From a virus, in the IMG/VR virus record IMGVR_UViG_3300042567_000358, positions 1-41,799 of that record: a stretch of 41,799 nucleotides of DNA; one strand, given 5' to 3'. This document shows positions 8,101-15,093 of the stretch, piece by piece. The notes beneath the pieces are model-generated. The model was given only the letters and a program-made list of their open reading frames with translations. It did not search any database and was not told the origin of the DNA. Within the stretch, counting starts at the first letter, position 1; each line of letters opens with the position of its first letter. The position numbers and the translations under genes were made by a program.

Positions 8101-9977
8101 CTCGGTACAACATACTCAATAGTTGCAGCGTATTTGTTGCTGATGTACTTGTTACCCCAACGATAGATATAGGGAGGATCGTTTGGATTCGGCTTCCAAC
8201 TAAAGTCAAAAGCTTCTTCATCGATCGGTTGCGTGATTACCCAGTTAGTCTTATCAGCATCCAAAATAGCAACTACATCATTGACATACTTTGTTTTAGT
8301 TGCACCCTTAACACGATATTCTAGCGTGGGCATTTCTTCTGCTGGATAGAGACTATTGCCGAACACATAGATGTACGGTTCTTCTGTGTTATCAGGATGC
8401 CAGCTAAAGTCAAATTCTTTTATTTTATAATTATATGTCCAATGCTCATCACTTACAGGAAGCCTTTTGGCTTTCAAGATTCTAGTATCAATGTATTTCT
8501 TAGGCGAACTGCTGTCAGCACCGGGAGTAATATACTTTGGTCCACCGGTCTTCTGCCACTGAGTACCGAACTCATAGATGTAGGGCTGATCTTCTACATA
8601 TGGATGCCAACTAAAATCAAATGTGTCGATATCGATTTCAGTAGAATCATATACCCAATTAGTCATTTCTTTCTTAGCAGTAGCAACCTGATCATCTACA
8701 TACTTTATTTCAGTAGCACCGTCGACTGCGTATACAGGACCGCCGCTGAATGCCCACTGAGTAGCAAATACATAATTATAAGGAGGGCTAGTATCGTCTG
8801 GATGCCAGCTAAAGTCAAACCCAGTGCTATCAATATTGTCAGGAACTTTCCAGTTTGCTGATGAAGGAAGCTTTTTGACTTTTTGAAAGTCAACATACTG
8901 CTTCTCTGTTGCGCCAGGTACTATGTACTGCGGGCCACCTGTCTTCTGCCACTGAGTTGCGAATTCATAGATGTAAGGAGGGGCAGCAGGGTTAGGCTCC
9001 CAACTAAAATCAAATCCCGTAATGTCAACATCGTCCGGAACATTCCAATTATCTAAACATGCTTTACGAATAGCACGGTCAGACATGTACTTATATTCAG
9101 TAGCACCTGATACTACGAACTGTACTGAAATTTTATCTTCTGGTGCGTTCCATTGGTTGCCCCAAACATAGATATACGGAGGACTGGTTGGATCCGGTCT
9201 CCAACTATAATCAATACCATAACTGTTTTCTAGATGCTCAAACAATTCTTTGTCGGGTGCAACAGGTATAAGTTCTGACAAATACTTCTTATCTGTGGCA
9301 CCAGGTACACTATACTCAAGCGTAGGTGAAGACTTACCATCTACATACTTGCTACCCCAAATATAAATGAGTGGCGGGTCGAGTGGGTTAGGGCGCCATG
9401 ACATATCAAATCGATTTTTATCAACTGCTTGATGTTCTACCCAACGGTCATATTCAGGAACCAATTCTACGATTGTGTTCATGTATTTTTCTTGCGTGGC
9501 GCCTGGAACATGATATTCTAATACATGCTTAAGGACAGCCGGGAAGAATTTACATCCCCATTTATAGATATACGGAGGGTCAGTTGGATCTGGATGCCAG
9601 CTAAAATCAAACTTACTATGGTCGATTAAGTCTAGCTCAACCCAAAAATCACTTTGCTTTTCATTCTTGCGTGATATAATATTAACATCATTCCGGTAGA
9701 TGATAGTATCGCTGTGTTCTTTAGCACACAGCCAAGTACCACTATCTTTCTGATGTTGACTAGGCCAAACATTGTTATGATCTTCTGCCCATACATCTTC
9801 GTCAGGAAGAAACTCAAAATCAAAGTCCCAGTCAAAATTGCGGTAATCACAAAATTCGTTGATTATCCAAAAGTGTTCAGTAGTACACTTTTGTCTAGCA
9901 TCTGCTAGATTTTTTACAAATTGTTCTCTGGGGTGTGCATTCGGCTTAGAACCGTAATAAAAAACATCTCTTAACAT
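2196..9977 (-). CDS. Giant 2593-aa tandem-repeat protein with a C-terminal GT-A-like domain
   Basis: The protein has three parts. The N-terminal 120 residues contain a diverged repeat unit (FWIINEFCDYRNFDWDF, residues 36-52). From residue 123 to about 2250 come some 30 units of about 66 residues. Each has a core like FDFSWHPDPTDPPYIY, then usually FGTQWQKTGGPRY, PGATEIKYVD and a W-anchored spacer. The last about 226 residues (from about 2368) match the protein at 34847-35797: a D-I-V-F-V-S strand, RVDGINGRTEALHAAAE, a VNDLFYG segment, WRTAFREAVKL and a W...GAWSIEGA segment. In that relative the active-site-like DGD is present. Here the position reads CVPAK, so this copy may be a binding domain only. 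There is no signal peptide, membrane segment or collagen pattern. The function is unknown; a surface or scaffold role in glycan work is a guess. Such repeat proteins occur in other marine phages, as far as I recall. Confidence 0.85.
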   Translation of the reverse strand: MLRDVFYYGSKPNAHPREQFVKNLADARQKCTTEHFWIINEFCDYRNFDWDFDFEFLPDEDVWAEDHNNVWPSQHQKDSGTWLCAKEHSDTIIYRNDVNIISRKNEKQSDFWVELDLIDHSKFDFSWHPDPTDPPYIYKWGCKFFPAVLKHVLEYHVPGATQEKYMNTIVELVPEYDRWVEHQAVDKNRFDMSWRPNPLDPPLIYIWGSKYVDGKSSPTLEYSVPGATDKKYLSELIPVAPDKELFEHLENSYGIDYSWRPDPTSPPYIYVWGNQWNAPEDKISVQFVVSGATEYKYMSDRAIRKACLDNWNVPDDVDITGFDFSWEPNPAAPPYIYEFATQWQKTGGPQYIVPGATEKQYVDFQKVKKLPSSANWKVPDNIDSTGFDFSWHPDDTSPPYNYVFATQWAFSGGPVYAVDGATEIKYVDDQVATAKKEMTNWVYDSTEIDIDTFDFSWHPYVEDQPYIYEFGTQWQKTGGPKYITPGADSSSPKKYIDTRILKAKRLPVSDEHWTYNYKIKEFDFSWHPDNTEEPYIYVFGNSLYPAEEMPTLEYRVKGATKTKYVNDVVAILDADKTNWVITQPIDEEAFDFSWKPNPNDPPYIYRWGNKYISNKYAATIEYVVPSATEIKYMTDDVMVTPEWDRWEIPAGVDAESFDFTWRPDPLEPDLIWEFGTQWQKTGGPRYVVPSATEVKYIDTQKVKKLPSTENWKYDSTIDISSFDWSWHPDATDPAYIYAWGNQWVKAEDRPAIEYRVPGATEYRYQEDIVTRLHCPDNWQIPDDVDTIGFDFSWEPSPAEEPYIYQFGTQWQKTGGPRYVVPGATEIKYVDLFSVKKLPSISKFTIVDGFVIKDFDYSWHPDETEDPFIYVFGNNLYPAEECATIEYHVLGATERKYVGDAIATLGVNTNWEIPSYIDTTGFDFAWVPNPNDPPYIYEFATQWQKTGGPRYAVTNATEIKYLDSQKVVALSNKEHWKIPSNVDVAGFDFSWHPDNTDPGYIYQFGTQWALSGGPSYCVPNANEIKYMDEQTAIALPNKDNWVYDSNLIDIDSFDFSWHPYVEDQPYIYEFGTQWQKTGGPKYITPGADSNSPTKYIDTRIIKSKRLANPTDNWKIVNDYKVTDFDYSWHPDSTEEPFIYVFGNNLYPAEECPTVEYRVSGATKRKFVGDIIAILGANTDNWVITQSIDESKFDFSWLPNPKDPPYVYRWGNKYISNKYKATIEYVVPGASDIKYMSDDVAVLPEMDKWDIPKNVDTSGFNFAWRPDPLEPDQIYQFGTQWQKTGGPRYVVPGATEIKYLDFQKVVSLPNKDNWKIPSNVDIVDFDFSWHPDDTDPAYIYQFGTQWALSGGPAYHVSGATEIKYMDEQTALALPSKDNWVYDPTLIDAKTFDFSWHPYAEDQPYIYEFGTQWQKTGGPKYITPGADSSSPIKYIDTRILKAKRLPNKEKYNWVSNYKIKDFDYSWHPDDTEEPFIYVFGNTLYPAEECATIEYQTPGATKTKYVHEAVATLAANMDNWEVPKGVDTTEFDFGWIPNPNEPPYIYEFGTQWQKTGGPRYVVSDAVETKYVDFQHATILPNRANWTIADNINVSEFDFSWHPDSTEPAYIYRFGTQWALSGGPVYTVPGATELKYMDNPSAIALPDKSNWKYDLTLIDVDSFDFSWHPYAEDEPFIYQFGTQHQKTGGPRYFAPGATNRSSVKYVDTRIIKATRLANKSNHWKVLNGYDIENFDYSWHPDETTEPYIYVFGNTQYSAEEMPTIQYVEQGAESLKYINNVKAKLAPNMANWNVPKNIDASSFDFSWVPHPKSPPYIYEFATTWNDRGGPSYVVPGATEHFYVEDVKAKTLTSRINWEVPQNIDVRKFDFSWVPHPLAPPYIYQFGTKLDNHDGPRYITPDNNGEIVYLERVELENDTGITVSQYYIETTLEDLVKAHPGEIFWALRKNIDYTNFDFTWLPNIVEVAYELNYVHVFGSVDSELTQTYFVSADNYLAGENSFKFVETVELTDETLVQMFVKPDMFYVDRSNPESAARFEALKAKFGTKIQKTRYLNSWVDTVNRCINRSTTEVLWILNSELDYSNFDFDYYPNPWQMKMVHVFGTQWNHWGTTFMVNRESFPEDTKYVKIIEHLSTLNFVKERRAIATGCVYDTVVIDHGNQELSNVLEIVNNKTSGRTVTTVPYNVSYFDTLKDIIKRQQEKKEHYIWICSSVCDYTDFDFSYICDPYAKDQLHVFPSGMQKFGDTFFVDVNKARELINDMEKLEDFHKVNFNSTIKVKRLPEPVIVTTDDTQVAAIKNVTGFPYATLITEDNIGIEDTVVEPMNLWSPESKNILITSTGGTRIVVPAEAKDHVTNELYEYPYIKRMPKLAKSKALDIVFVSNGELVAEQNYEHLSEYTRGLANKMHRVDGINGRTEALHAAAEQSKTPWFFCVPAKLFINKKFDWNYQADRMQMPKHYIFNAHNPVNDLFYGHQSMVLYNKNLVLNNLGVGLDFTLDSPHMTVELNSGIVVGDTDAHSTWRTAFREAVKLKRYSDNGDEVAKQRLDVWTSVGKGSYGAWSIEGALDGLEFYDEVNGDLTQLRQSYYWDWLKDRFDSKY
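3230..9615 (-). repeat. About 30 in-frame tandem units of about 200 bp with a higher-order period of about 1.8 kb
   Basis: Counting FDFSW-like cores gives about 30 units. Variants fall into types: HPYVEDQP (type A), HPDxTEEP with YVFGN (B), PNPNDPPYxYRWGNKY or the EFGTQW form (C), RPDPLEPD (D) and HPDxTDPAY (E). Counting from the N-terminus, units 6-14 read A B C D E (A-like) B C E and units 15-23 read A B C D E A B C E. A nine-unit block thus appears twice, about 1.8 kb apart. Matching DNA stretches near 8571-8625 and 6775-6830 are almost identical. The last three units (FDFTWLPN, FDFDYYPN, FDFSYICD) are diverged and may be ancestral. Confidence 0.85.
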
Positions 9978-9985
9978 GCATCTAC

Positions 9986-11479
9986 TTATGAACAGACTTT
10001 GAGGTTATAAAGTTTTTCAAATCTATCAGCGTCACTTCGATTATTTACCATTGGTTCTCCGCGTATGTTTAGTGAGGTGTTGAGCAGAATCGGGCAACCT
10101 GTTTCTTTGTACCAAGCTTCTAAGAGTTTTCTAATTCCCGATCCATCTTTCGGAACAGTCTGAACACGAGCAGTCCCGTCAGCGTGAACGATAGCAGGAA
10201 ATAAGTCAGGGTGCCTACAAGTAGCGATGACTTGCATATACCTACTGTCACTCCAACCGAAAGGCATATCAAAGTAATCAGTAACCAGCTCCTCCAAAAT
10301 AACAGGCGCAAATGGTCTAAATTGCTGTCTTCGTTTAATGTCATTTACCTTATCCTTAATGTCAGGGCCGCGAGGATCAGCAAGCAACGAGCGATTGCCT
10401 AATGCACGAGGGCCAAATTCAGCTCTGCCACTCGCAACGCCTACCATCTTATTAGTATACAACTCTTTTAAGATGTTGTCAACCGGGTATTCGCCGTTGA
10501 TGTCAAATCCCAAGAAAGCATCAGTCCAGTTAATCTTCTTACCGTACCCTAGTGCTGCTGCGCCCAAACTATTGCCCGCATCACCTGGATTAGGCATGAT
10601 CCAAATGTTTTGATAGTGCTTCCCGATTAATCTATTAGCAAGACAGTTGAGAGCAACGCCGCCGCCATATACAAGATTGTCACTCTTACCTAACTTCTTA
10701 GCTTTCTTAATCACTGTTTCAATTAGCTGTTCTACAACTGCTTGTGCAGATGCAGCAATATCCATCTCATCTGCTTCTCTGAGGAAATCATCATCTACCC
10801 CAATATGTAAATTATCTTCTAACCCAATTTCATCAATATTAGTGAATAGGCGTTGCATTGCAGGCGCATAGACAGGCTTGCCATATGCAGCCATTCCCAT
10901 CAGAATATATTCTTCGTCTAGTGGACGCAAGCCCACTCGTGCTGTCATCGCAGAATAAAAAAGACCAATCGAGTCAGGATATCTACGCCCCCAAATCTTC
11001 TTATACGTTGCTTTACCTTGTTTATCATATTTTGCATCCCAAATACTAATAGTGTCTAGCTCACCGATAGCGTCAATGACTACTACGGTTGCATCTTGAT
11101 ATGGACTTGTTTGGAATCCTGCTGCTGCATGACATAGATGGTGATTGTGTGTCTTTACTTTACCCTGACGAATATGCTTAAAACTTTCCAGCTGGTATAA
11201 GTTATGCTTGCCTATTATCTCATTGACATTGAAAGGCCCAAGCTTTTGTTTAGCAATAAACTGTCTAACAGCTTTGACATACGGGCGCTCATAATAATGA
11301 ACTTCAAAGTCATTATTGATATAATTCTTAGCGTCTGCTACTATACCCGAACACAATTTACTATCATGCTTCTTCATACTATAGCGTTCACTGTGTCCAG
11401 CAAAAAGTATATTGCCACGGTCATCAATGACGCTTAAAGCAGCATCATGGAAGCCGCAACTAATTCCTACATAATTCAT
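9986..11479 (-). CDS. Carbamoyltransferase (NodU/CmcH/TobZ family), slightly short
   Basis: This enzyme family moves a carbamoyl group from carbamoyl phosphate, through a carbamoyl-adenylate, onto a hydroxyl of a sugar or antibiotic. Seen here are the N-terminal GxHDAALS (residues 9-16), the metal/adenylate-site HHLCHAAAGF (113-122), VVVIDAIGE (132-140), a glycine-rich YGGGVALNC, and the C-terminal signature GRAEFGPRALGNRS with FRPFAPVILEE. Both the Kae1-like and the C-terminal catalytic domains are therefore present. At 497 residues it is shorter than the usual 550-600, and it stops soon after NTSLNIRGEPMV, so the final family segment is missing. It lies between the 34-aa basic protein and the giant repeat gene. 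A sugar of the phage-made glycan is the likely acceptor. Confidence 0.92.
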   Translation of the reverse strand: MNYVGISCGFHDAALSVIDDRGNILFAGHSERYSMKKHDSKLCSGIVADAKNYINNDFEVHYYERPYVKAVRQFIAKQKLGPFNVNEIIGKHNLYQLESFKHIRQGKVKTHNHHLCHAAAGFQTSPYQDATVVVIDAIGELDTISIWDAKYDKQGKATYKKIWGRRYPDSIGLFYSAMTARVGLRPLDEEYILMGMAAYGKPVYAPAMQRLFTNIDEIGLEDNLHIGVDDDFLREADEMDIAASAQAVVEQLIETVIKKAKKLGKSDNLVYGGGVALNCLANRLIGKHYQNIWIMPNPGDAGNSLGAAALGYGKKINWTDAFLGFDINGEYPVDNILKELYTNKMVGVASGRAEFGPRALGNRSLLADPRGPDIKDKVNDIKRRQQFRPFAPVILEELVTDYFDMPFGWSDSRYMQVIATCRHPDLFPAIVHADGTARVQTVPKDGSGIRKLLEAWYKETGCPILLNTSLNIRGEPMVNNRSDADRFEKLYNLKVCS

Positions 11480-11487
11480 TTATATTC

Positions 11488-11592
11488 TCACTTGTAAATA
11501 AAAGGATCTCTTTTTCTCAATTCCTTGATGCGCTTACGATATTGAATCTCACGCTTGATCTTGTTAATAATATTTCTAATCCATCTAAACAT
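11488..11592 (-). CDS. 34-aa very basic peptide, MFRWIRN...RDPFIYK
   Basis: A complete small frame runs from ATG at 11592 to TGA at 11488, with GGAG seven bases before the start. The peptide is an amphipathic Arg/Lys-rich helix (15 Arg/Lys of 34) that ends RKRDPFIYK. I recall small proteins with this DPFIYK ending in other marine T4-like phages, which argues for a real gene. It overlaps the end of the SGNH gene by eight bases and ends eight bases before the carbamoyltransferase start. A nucleic-acid- or membrane-binding peptide is possible; no function is known to me. Confidence 0.65.
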   Translation of the reverse strand: MFRWIRNIINKIKREIQYRKRIKELRKRDPFIYK

Positions 11593-12340
11593 TTTTGTTC
11601 TCCTTTTTTGTTACAAAGTCATACAATTCATCTGCATAAAGTCTATGCGGTTCTTCACCATGATGCCAGTAAAGAGCTTTTTTATTTTCGTATCCTAAGT
11701 TCTTATACTTCCAATAAAAGCTTTCACTAGTACCATGTCGAAAACGATAATAGTTATCCTTATCTATTAGTTCGAGTATGTTGCTAGTGAACGAATCGTT
11801 TGGTTGATAAAGATGCATAGTGCTGCACATCACATACGGGATGTTCAGTGATTTTAAAAAGTACTGAGTAAGCAGTATTTCTTTTAAAGACCAATTTTCT
11901 AGCATAGATAAGTTGTTTGCCATAAACTCGTGGTATTTAGGAATCATTGCTTTTTCATACGCAGTGCTTCCTTTCCATCCAAAATTTATTCTATAACAAT
12001 TGTTAGCAGAAGTATCATACCAATGTACATGTTGGTTATTACTAAGGTGGTCGCAGGGTCTATCAGTGGCGGGAACTTCTAATCTCACGCTCTCAGTCCA
12101 CCCAATACACACAAACACTTCCATTTCGTTTGGCTTGTAATTTTCGTTGAACCAATTAAGGACGCTTCTTGAAATTCCACTGTTAGCAGATCCGCCTACG
12201 GCGATATTTAGAGGAGTGTACCCTAACTTATCTACTAGCAATGACCCAAAGTTGTTTGCTCTGTTGTACTCACTATCCATCGTTCCGTCAATTTCAGAAC
12301 CGGCAATGTGACTGCATCCTGCTATTAATCCTATTTTCAT
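11585..12340 (-). CDS. SGNH-hydrolase-like protein (1 of 5)
   Basis: The 251-aa protein has the block pattern of SGNH/GDSL hydrolases, which add or remove acyl groups on glycans and lipids. The nucleophile block is GCSH (Ser10 in MKIGLIAGCSH), the Gly/Asn block is GGSANSG (49-55), and GWTES lies at 80-84. A histidine-rich stretch WHHGEEPH near the C-terminus could supply the catalytic His. The nucleophile context is GCS rather than GDS, as in the other SGNH-like proteins here. The start overlaps the end of the oxygenase/glycosyltransferase fusion by four bases (ATGA), so the two are probably translationally coupled. The substrate is unknown. Confidence 0.72.
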   Translation of the reverse strand: MKIGLIAGCSHIAGSEIDGTMDSEYNRANNFGSLLVDKLGYTPLNIAVGGSANSGISRSVLNWFNENYKPNEMEVFVCIGWTESVRLEVPATDRPCDHLSNNQHVHWYDTSANNCYRINFGWKGSTAYEKAMIPKYHEFMANNLSMLENWSLKEILLTQYFLKSLNIPYVMCSTMHLYQPNDSFTSNILELIDKDNYYRFRHGTSESFYWKYKNLGYENKKALYWHHGEEPHRLYADELYDFVTKKENKNV

Positions 12341-14097
12341 GTTGTTTCACTATCTTTGTGTGCTGGATTCCATTGGAATCCACGATGTGTCAACTGCTTA
12401 TATGTGTTTAAATTATGAATCAATATATGAGTCATTTGTTCATACATTTCACGCTGTTTTTCGTTTGGTATGCTAAATATTTCATCAATCAAAGTGAAAA
12501 TCTTTGCCAATCGCTCACCATGATCTAGTTCATCATCGTATGACTCATCCCAAAAATCACTGAAGGTTTTAAATCCCATACCACGAAGATACTCTAGGGT
12601 TTTCGGTGGTGCAACTAAAATGAACGGCCTCATGTACTGAATCGCTTGATAAGTTTTTTCACTGTAGTTTGCTGTTGGCTGAGCGTATCGAGTTTCATTA
12701 ATGATATCCACAAATATATCAAAATAATATGATGAGAGGGTATTTGCCAATCTATTGTAGAGAGCTGGAGTTTCTCCCTTCGACATACCTGATACATCAG
12801 GAAACATATCTACATGAAACGGATCTTCAACTACAATAGCACCGGCTTCTTTTTTATCAACTACAATAGGACTGGTTGCATTAATAATGTCACATCCATT
12901 TTTTAGCTTTTCATAATGTGATGGATATTTTGTTTTCCAACTTTCTAAGTCAAAAAACAAATCTTTCTTTAGTGTTTCAAAATCAGCTTTGTAATACCAA
13001 CTAAGATGACCATCATCTGCTGCTAAAAAGGTAGATACTAATTGTCTGTGCTTAGTAAATCGCCAGTTTAAAGATATAAAGTTTTTAATAAATCTTCCGG
13101 TTGGTTGCTCATTTAGATTTGCAATCTTCTTTTGTGTTCTTAAGAATAGGTCGTCACAAATCAAGCTCAACTTATCAGTATAGTAAGTATAATGTTGTTC
13201 AATTTTATAATCACAAGAATGAACAGTTACATTAGTTAAATTATTTCGTATAGTATAAGAGTAGATGCTGTCAAGCTCTTCCGAACGAAGTAAACTGTTA
13301 TCTATAGTATCGAATTCTGAATAGAAACCCTGAGAATGTCTTTCAAAAGGATATTTATAACTGCATAATGGTTCGTAAAGATAGATATGCAATCCTTTAT
13401 CATTAAGTGTTTCTATAGCAGAAAGATCATGATGAATACTATCTAGCTCGGTGATATATTTGTTGTTCAAATATACCATATAATGATCGTTGTTGATTCT
13501 AGGCTGTATCTTATTCTTAATTAATGGATGGTTGTCAGTACTTACAAGTCCTGGAACATTGTATCCAAACAATTGATTTAACTGACCTTCTAGTACACTT
13601 AGCCCAGTTACCTGTAGGGTGTATCTAGGATCAACTCCGATATTAGCAGCAGCATGGGGTACATCTCCACGCCACTTAAACCAATCGCCCGCTTTCCAAT
13701 TGACATACCCTATGCCATCTAACTCAAAGTAATGGCCCGGTTTCCAATCCTCTAGCATCATTAGAACTCTGCATACCTTCTCCGGTGATGTATTATTGAG
13801 TCTGCAATAAGTTCTATAGTGATCTGTATGAACCGGCATTATTTCTAAAGTGGTCATTCGGTAGATAGTGTAAGATTGGTTGTACAACCCAAACATTTGT
13901 TCAAGAGTGTCAATCCATTTTGGCATTGGATTTCTACTATCGTACATTGAACCAGTAAAACTTTTTACCTGGTCATATCCCATGTCTTCCCAAATTTTGA
14001 TTTCCTCATCAGTTACTGGCTGTTTGGTGAAGGGTAGATTTTTAAAGTCCTCTCCCCAAAAGCGGCCAGCATGACCAATTTCAACTCTGCTATTCAT
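12337..14097 (-). CDS. Fusion: 2-oxoglutarate/Fe(II) oxygenase domain plus glycosyltransferase-like domain
   Basis: Residues 1 to about 170 form a dioxygenase domain with HTD at 90-92, a distal His148 (VPHAAANIG) and Arg158 (DPRYTLQVTG). After a linker, residues about 335-560 belong to a family present five times in this window. It has a NWRFTKHR block (344-351), an acidic-plus-EK block (INETR...YSEK, 466-481) and PFILVAPPKTLEYLRGMGFK followed by TF..FWDESYD (491-521). The acidic/EK pair resembles the donor-binding part of GT-B enzymes such as fucosyltransferases, but that is inference. The oxygenase part could hydroxylate the sugar or acceptor that the second part handles. The 3' end overlaps an SGNH gene by ATGA. 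A weak late-promoter-like ATTAAATA ends five bases before the ATG. Confidence 0.75.
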   Translation of the reverse strand: MNSRVEIGHAGRFWGEDFKNLPFTKQPVTDEEIKIWEDMGYDQVKSFTGSMYDSRNPMPKWIDTLEQMFGLYNQSYTIYRMTTLEIMPVHTDHYRTYCRLNNTSPEKVCRVLMMLEDWKPGHYFELDGIGYVNWKAGDWFKWRGDVPHAAANIGVDPRYTLQVTGLSVLEGQLNQLFGYNVPGLVSTDNHPLIKNKIQPRINNDHYMVYLNNKYITELDSIHHDLSAIETLNDKGLHIYLYEPLCSYKYPFERHSQGFYSEFDTIDNSLLRSEELDSIYSYTIRNNLTNVTVHSCDYKIEQHYTYYTDKLSLICDDLFLRTQKKIANLNEQPTGRFIKNFISLNWRFTKHRQLVSTFLAADDGHLSWYYKADFETLKKDLFFDLESWKTKYPSHYEKLKNGCDIINATSPIVVDKKEAGAIVVEDPFHVDMFPDVSGMSKGETPALYNRLANTLSSYYFDIFVDIINETRYAQPTANYSEKTYQAIQYMRPFILVAPPKTLEYLRGMGFKTFSDFWDESYDDELDHGERLAKIFTLIDEIFSIPNEKQREMYEQMTHILIHNLNTYKQLTHRGFQWNPAHKDSETT

Positions 14098-14102
14098 ATT
14101 CT

Positions 14103-14110
14103 TATTTAAT
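14103..14110 (-). promoter_or_regulatory. Weak late-promoter-like octamer (ATTAAATA)
   Basis: ATTAAATA shares six of eight bases with TATAAATA. It is again followed by exactly five bases (AGAAT) and the ATG at 14097. The spacing is the same as at 717, 1570 and 41019, which raises an otherwise weak match. Confidence 0.4.
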
Positions 14111-14118
14111 GCGATAGG

Positions 14119-15093
14119 TTATCCGCGTTCTAAATCTAAGGTGACACAGTGAAAACACCCGCCTAGTGTTCTAGCATGCCGCATAGGGAGCATTGCGGAA
14201 TCAATACCGTATTTCTCCAGTTCGGTTCGCAAGCCATGTTGATGTTCTTCTAGAACAACTAGGTTAGGGTTGACACTTAGCAAGTTGATACTAACCCACT
14301 TACTAGCATTACAGTAGCCTGGATAGTGTCCGATATCAACAGGCTCAGGAGCCCAAATAATATCCCAATTACGCAAGACTTCCGGTAGTTGTTCTACGCT
14401 TTTAATTCTGTCAGGATTCAATAGCATCAAGCCTTCACGCAATAGTGCAATAGTACTGTCTAGATGAATATAGCTGTAAACATTCTCAATAGTATGAACC
14501 CGCTTACTGGTTCCCACTATCTCTTGTAAATACGCTGCGCCCTTTTTGTTACCGGTATTACTTACGAGATAGAATAAATCGTCGTTGCAGCGTAGAATGT
14601 TTGCAGCATCAAATATAGGATCGTGTTCATGTAGTGCAAGTACATTGGGGTCGCCTATACATCTTGAATTGTAGACATCAGTTGTTGTAGTACCAGGTGC
14701 AACGATGAGTTTATTCAAGTCAAAATATTCAGTACTTGCTTTCCACTCATCCCTTCTAGAACTGAGTGCAGTCGGTGTTGCAAGAATCAAATCATCGTGA
14801 ACTAATACTGTATCTCTAGGGCAGTAGTTATAATATTCGGGATCATTTGACTGTGGTCTATATACAGTAATACTTTGGCTTCTCAAGAAGTCACACAAGA
14901 TTTCTAAATCTTCATTAGCTTCGTCTATAACCTGTTTAGGATACAGTCCATGTTTAACAGTAAGATATTTACTAAAAGTTAAGTCAGCGTAATTAACAGT
15001 CCGTAAGCCAAAAGTAGAGGGAGGAATCTTAGCATCATCTGCTATTCCCACAATGACACTCTTTAGTGGGTCCCACTCATTCTTACTAAGCAT
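14119..15093 (-). CDS. Amidinotransferase (glycine/inosamine amidinotransferase family)
   Basis: The family moves an amidino group from arginine to an amine, giving a guanidino product. Examples are AGAT in creatine synthesis and StrB in streptomycin synthesis. The 324-aa protein shows the family sites: CPRDT (91-95), the catalytic-type aspartate in PIFDAANILR (Asp162), IHLDST (His210, Asp212) and the C-terminal GGCFHCVTLDLER with Cys316 as the expected nucleophile. Length is close to the bacterial enzymes. The start overlaps the end of the short aminotransferase by eight bases. An amine made by that aminotransferase would be a natural acceptor, so a guanidino-sugar or guanidino small molecule is a fair inference. 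Family sure; substrate not. Confidence 0.9.
   Translation of the reverse strand: MLSKNEWDPLKSVIVGIADDAKIPPSTFGLRTVNYADLTFSKYLTVKHGLYPKQVIDEANEDLEILCDFLRSQSITVYRPQSNDPEYYNYCPRDTVLVHDDLILATPTALSSRRDEWKASTEYFDLNKLIVAPGTTTTDVYNSRCIGDPNVLALHEHDPIFDAANILRCNDDLFYLVSNTGNKKGAAYLQEIVGTSKRVHTIENVYSYIHLDSTIALLREGLMLLNPDRIKSVEQLPEVLRNWDIIWAPEPVDIGHYPGYCNASKWVSINLLSVNPNLVVLEEHQHGLRTELEKYGIDSAMLPMRHARTLGGCFHCVTLDLERG

Noticed and set aside
8397-8861. A second plus-strand open frame in the repeat gene
   Set aside because: Same reason: the mirror image of repeat units, no start signals, no known domain.
3230-9615. Regular about 200-bp repeats as a possible CRISPR-like or regulatory repeat array
   Set aside because: The units are in frame, encode a continuous protein and have no spacer pattern.
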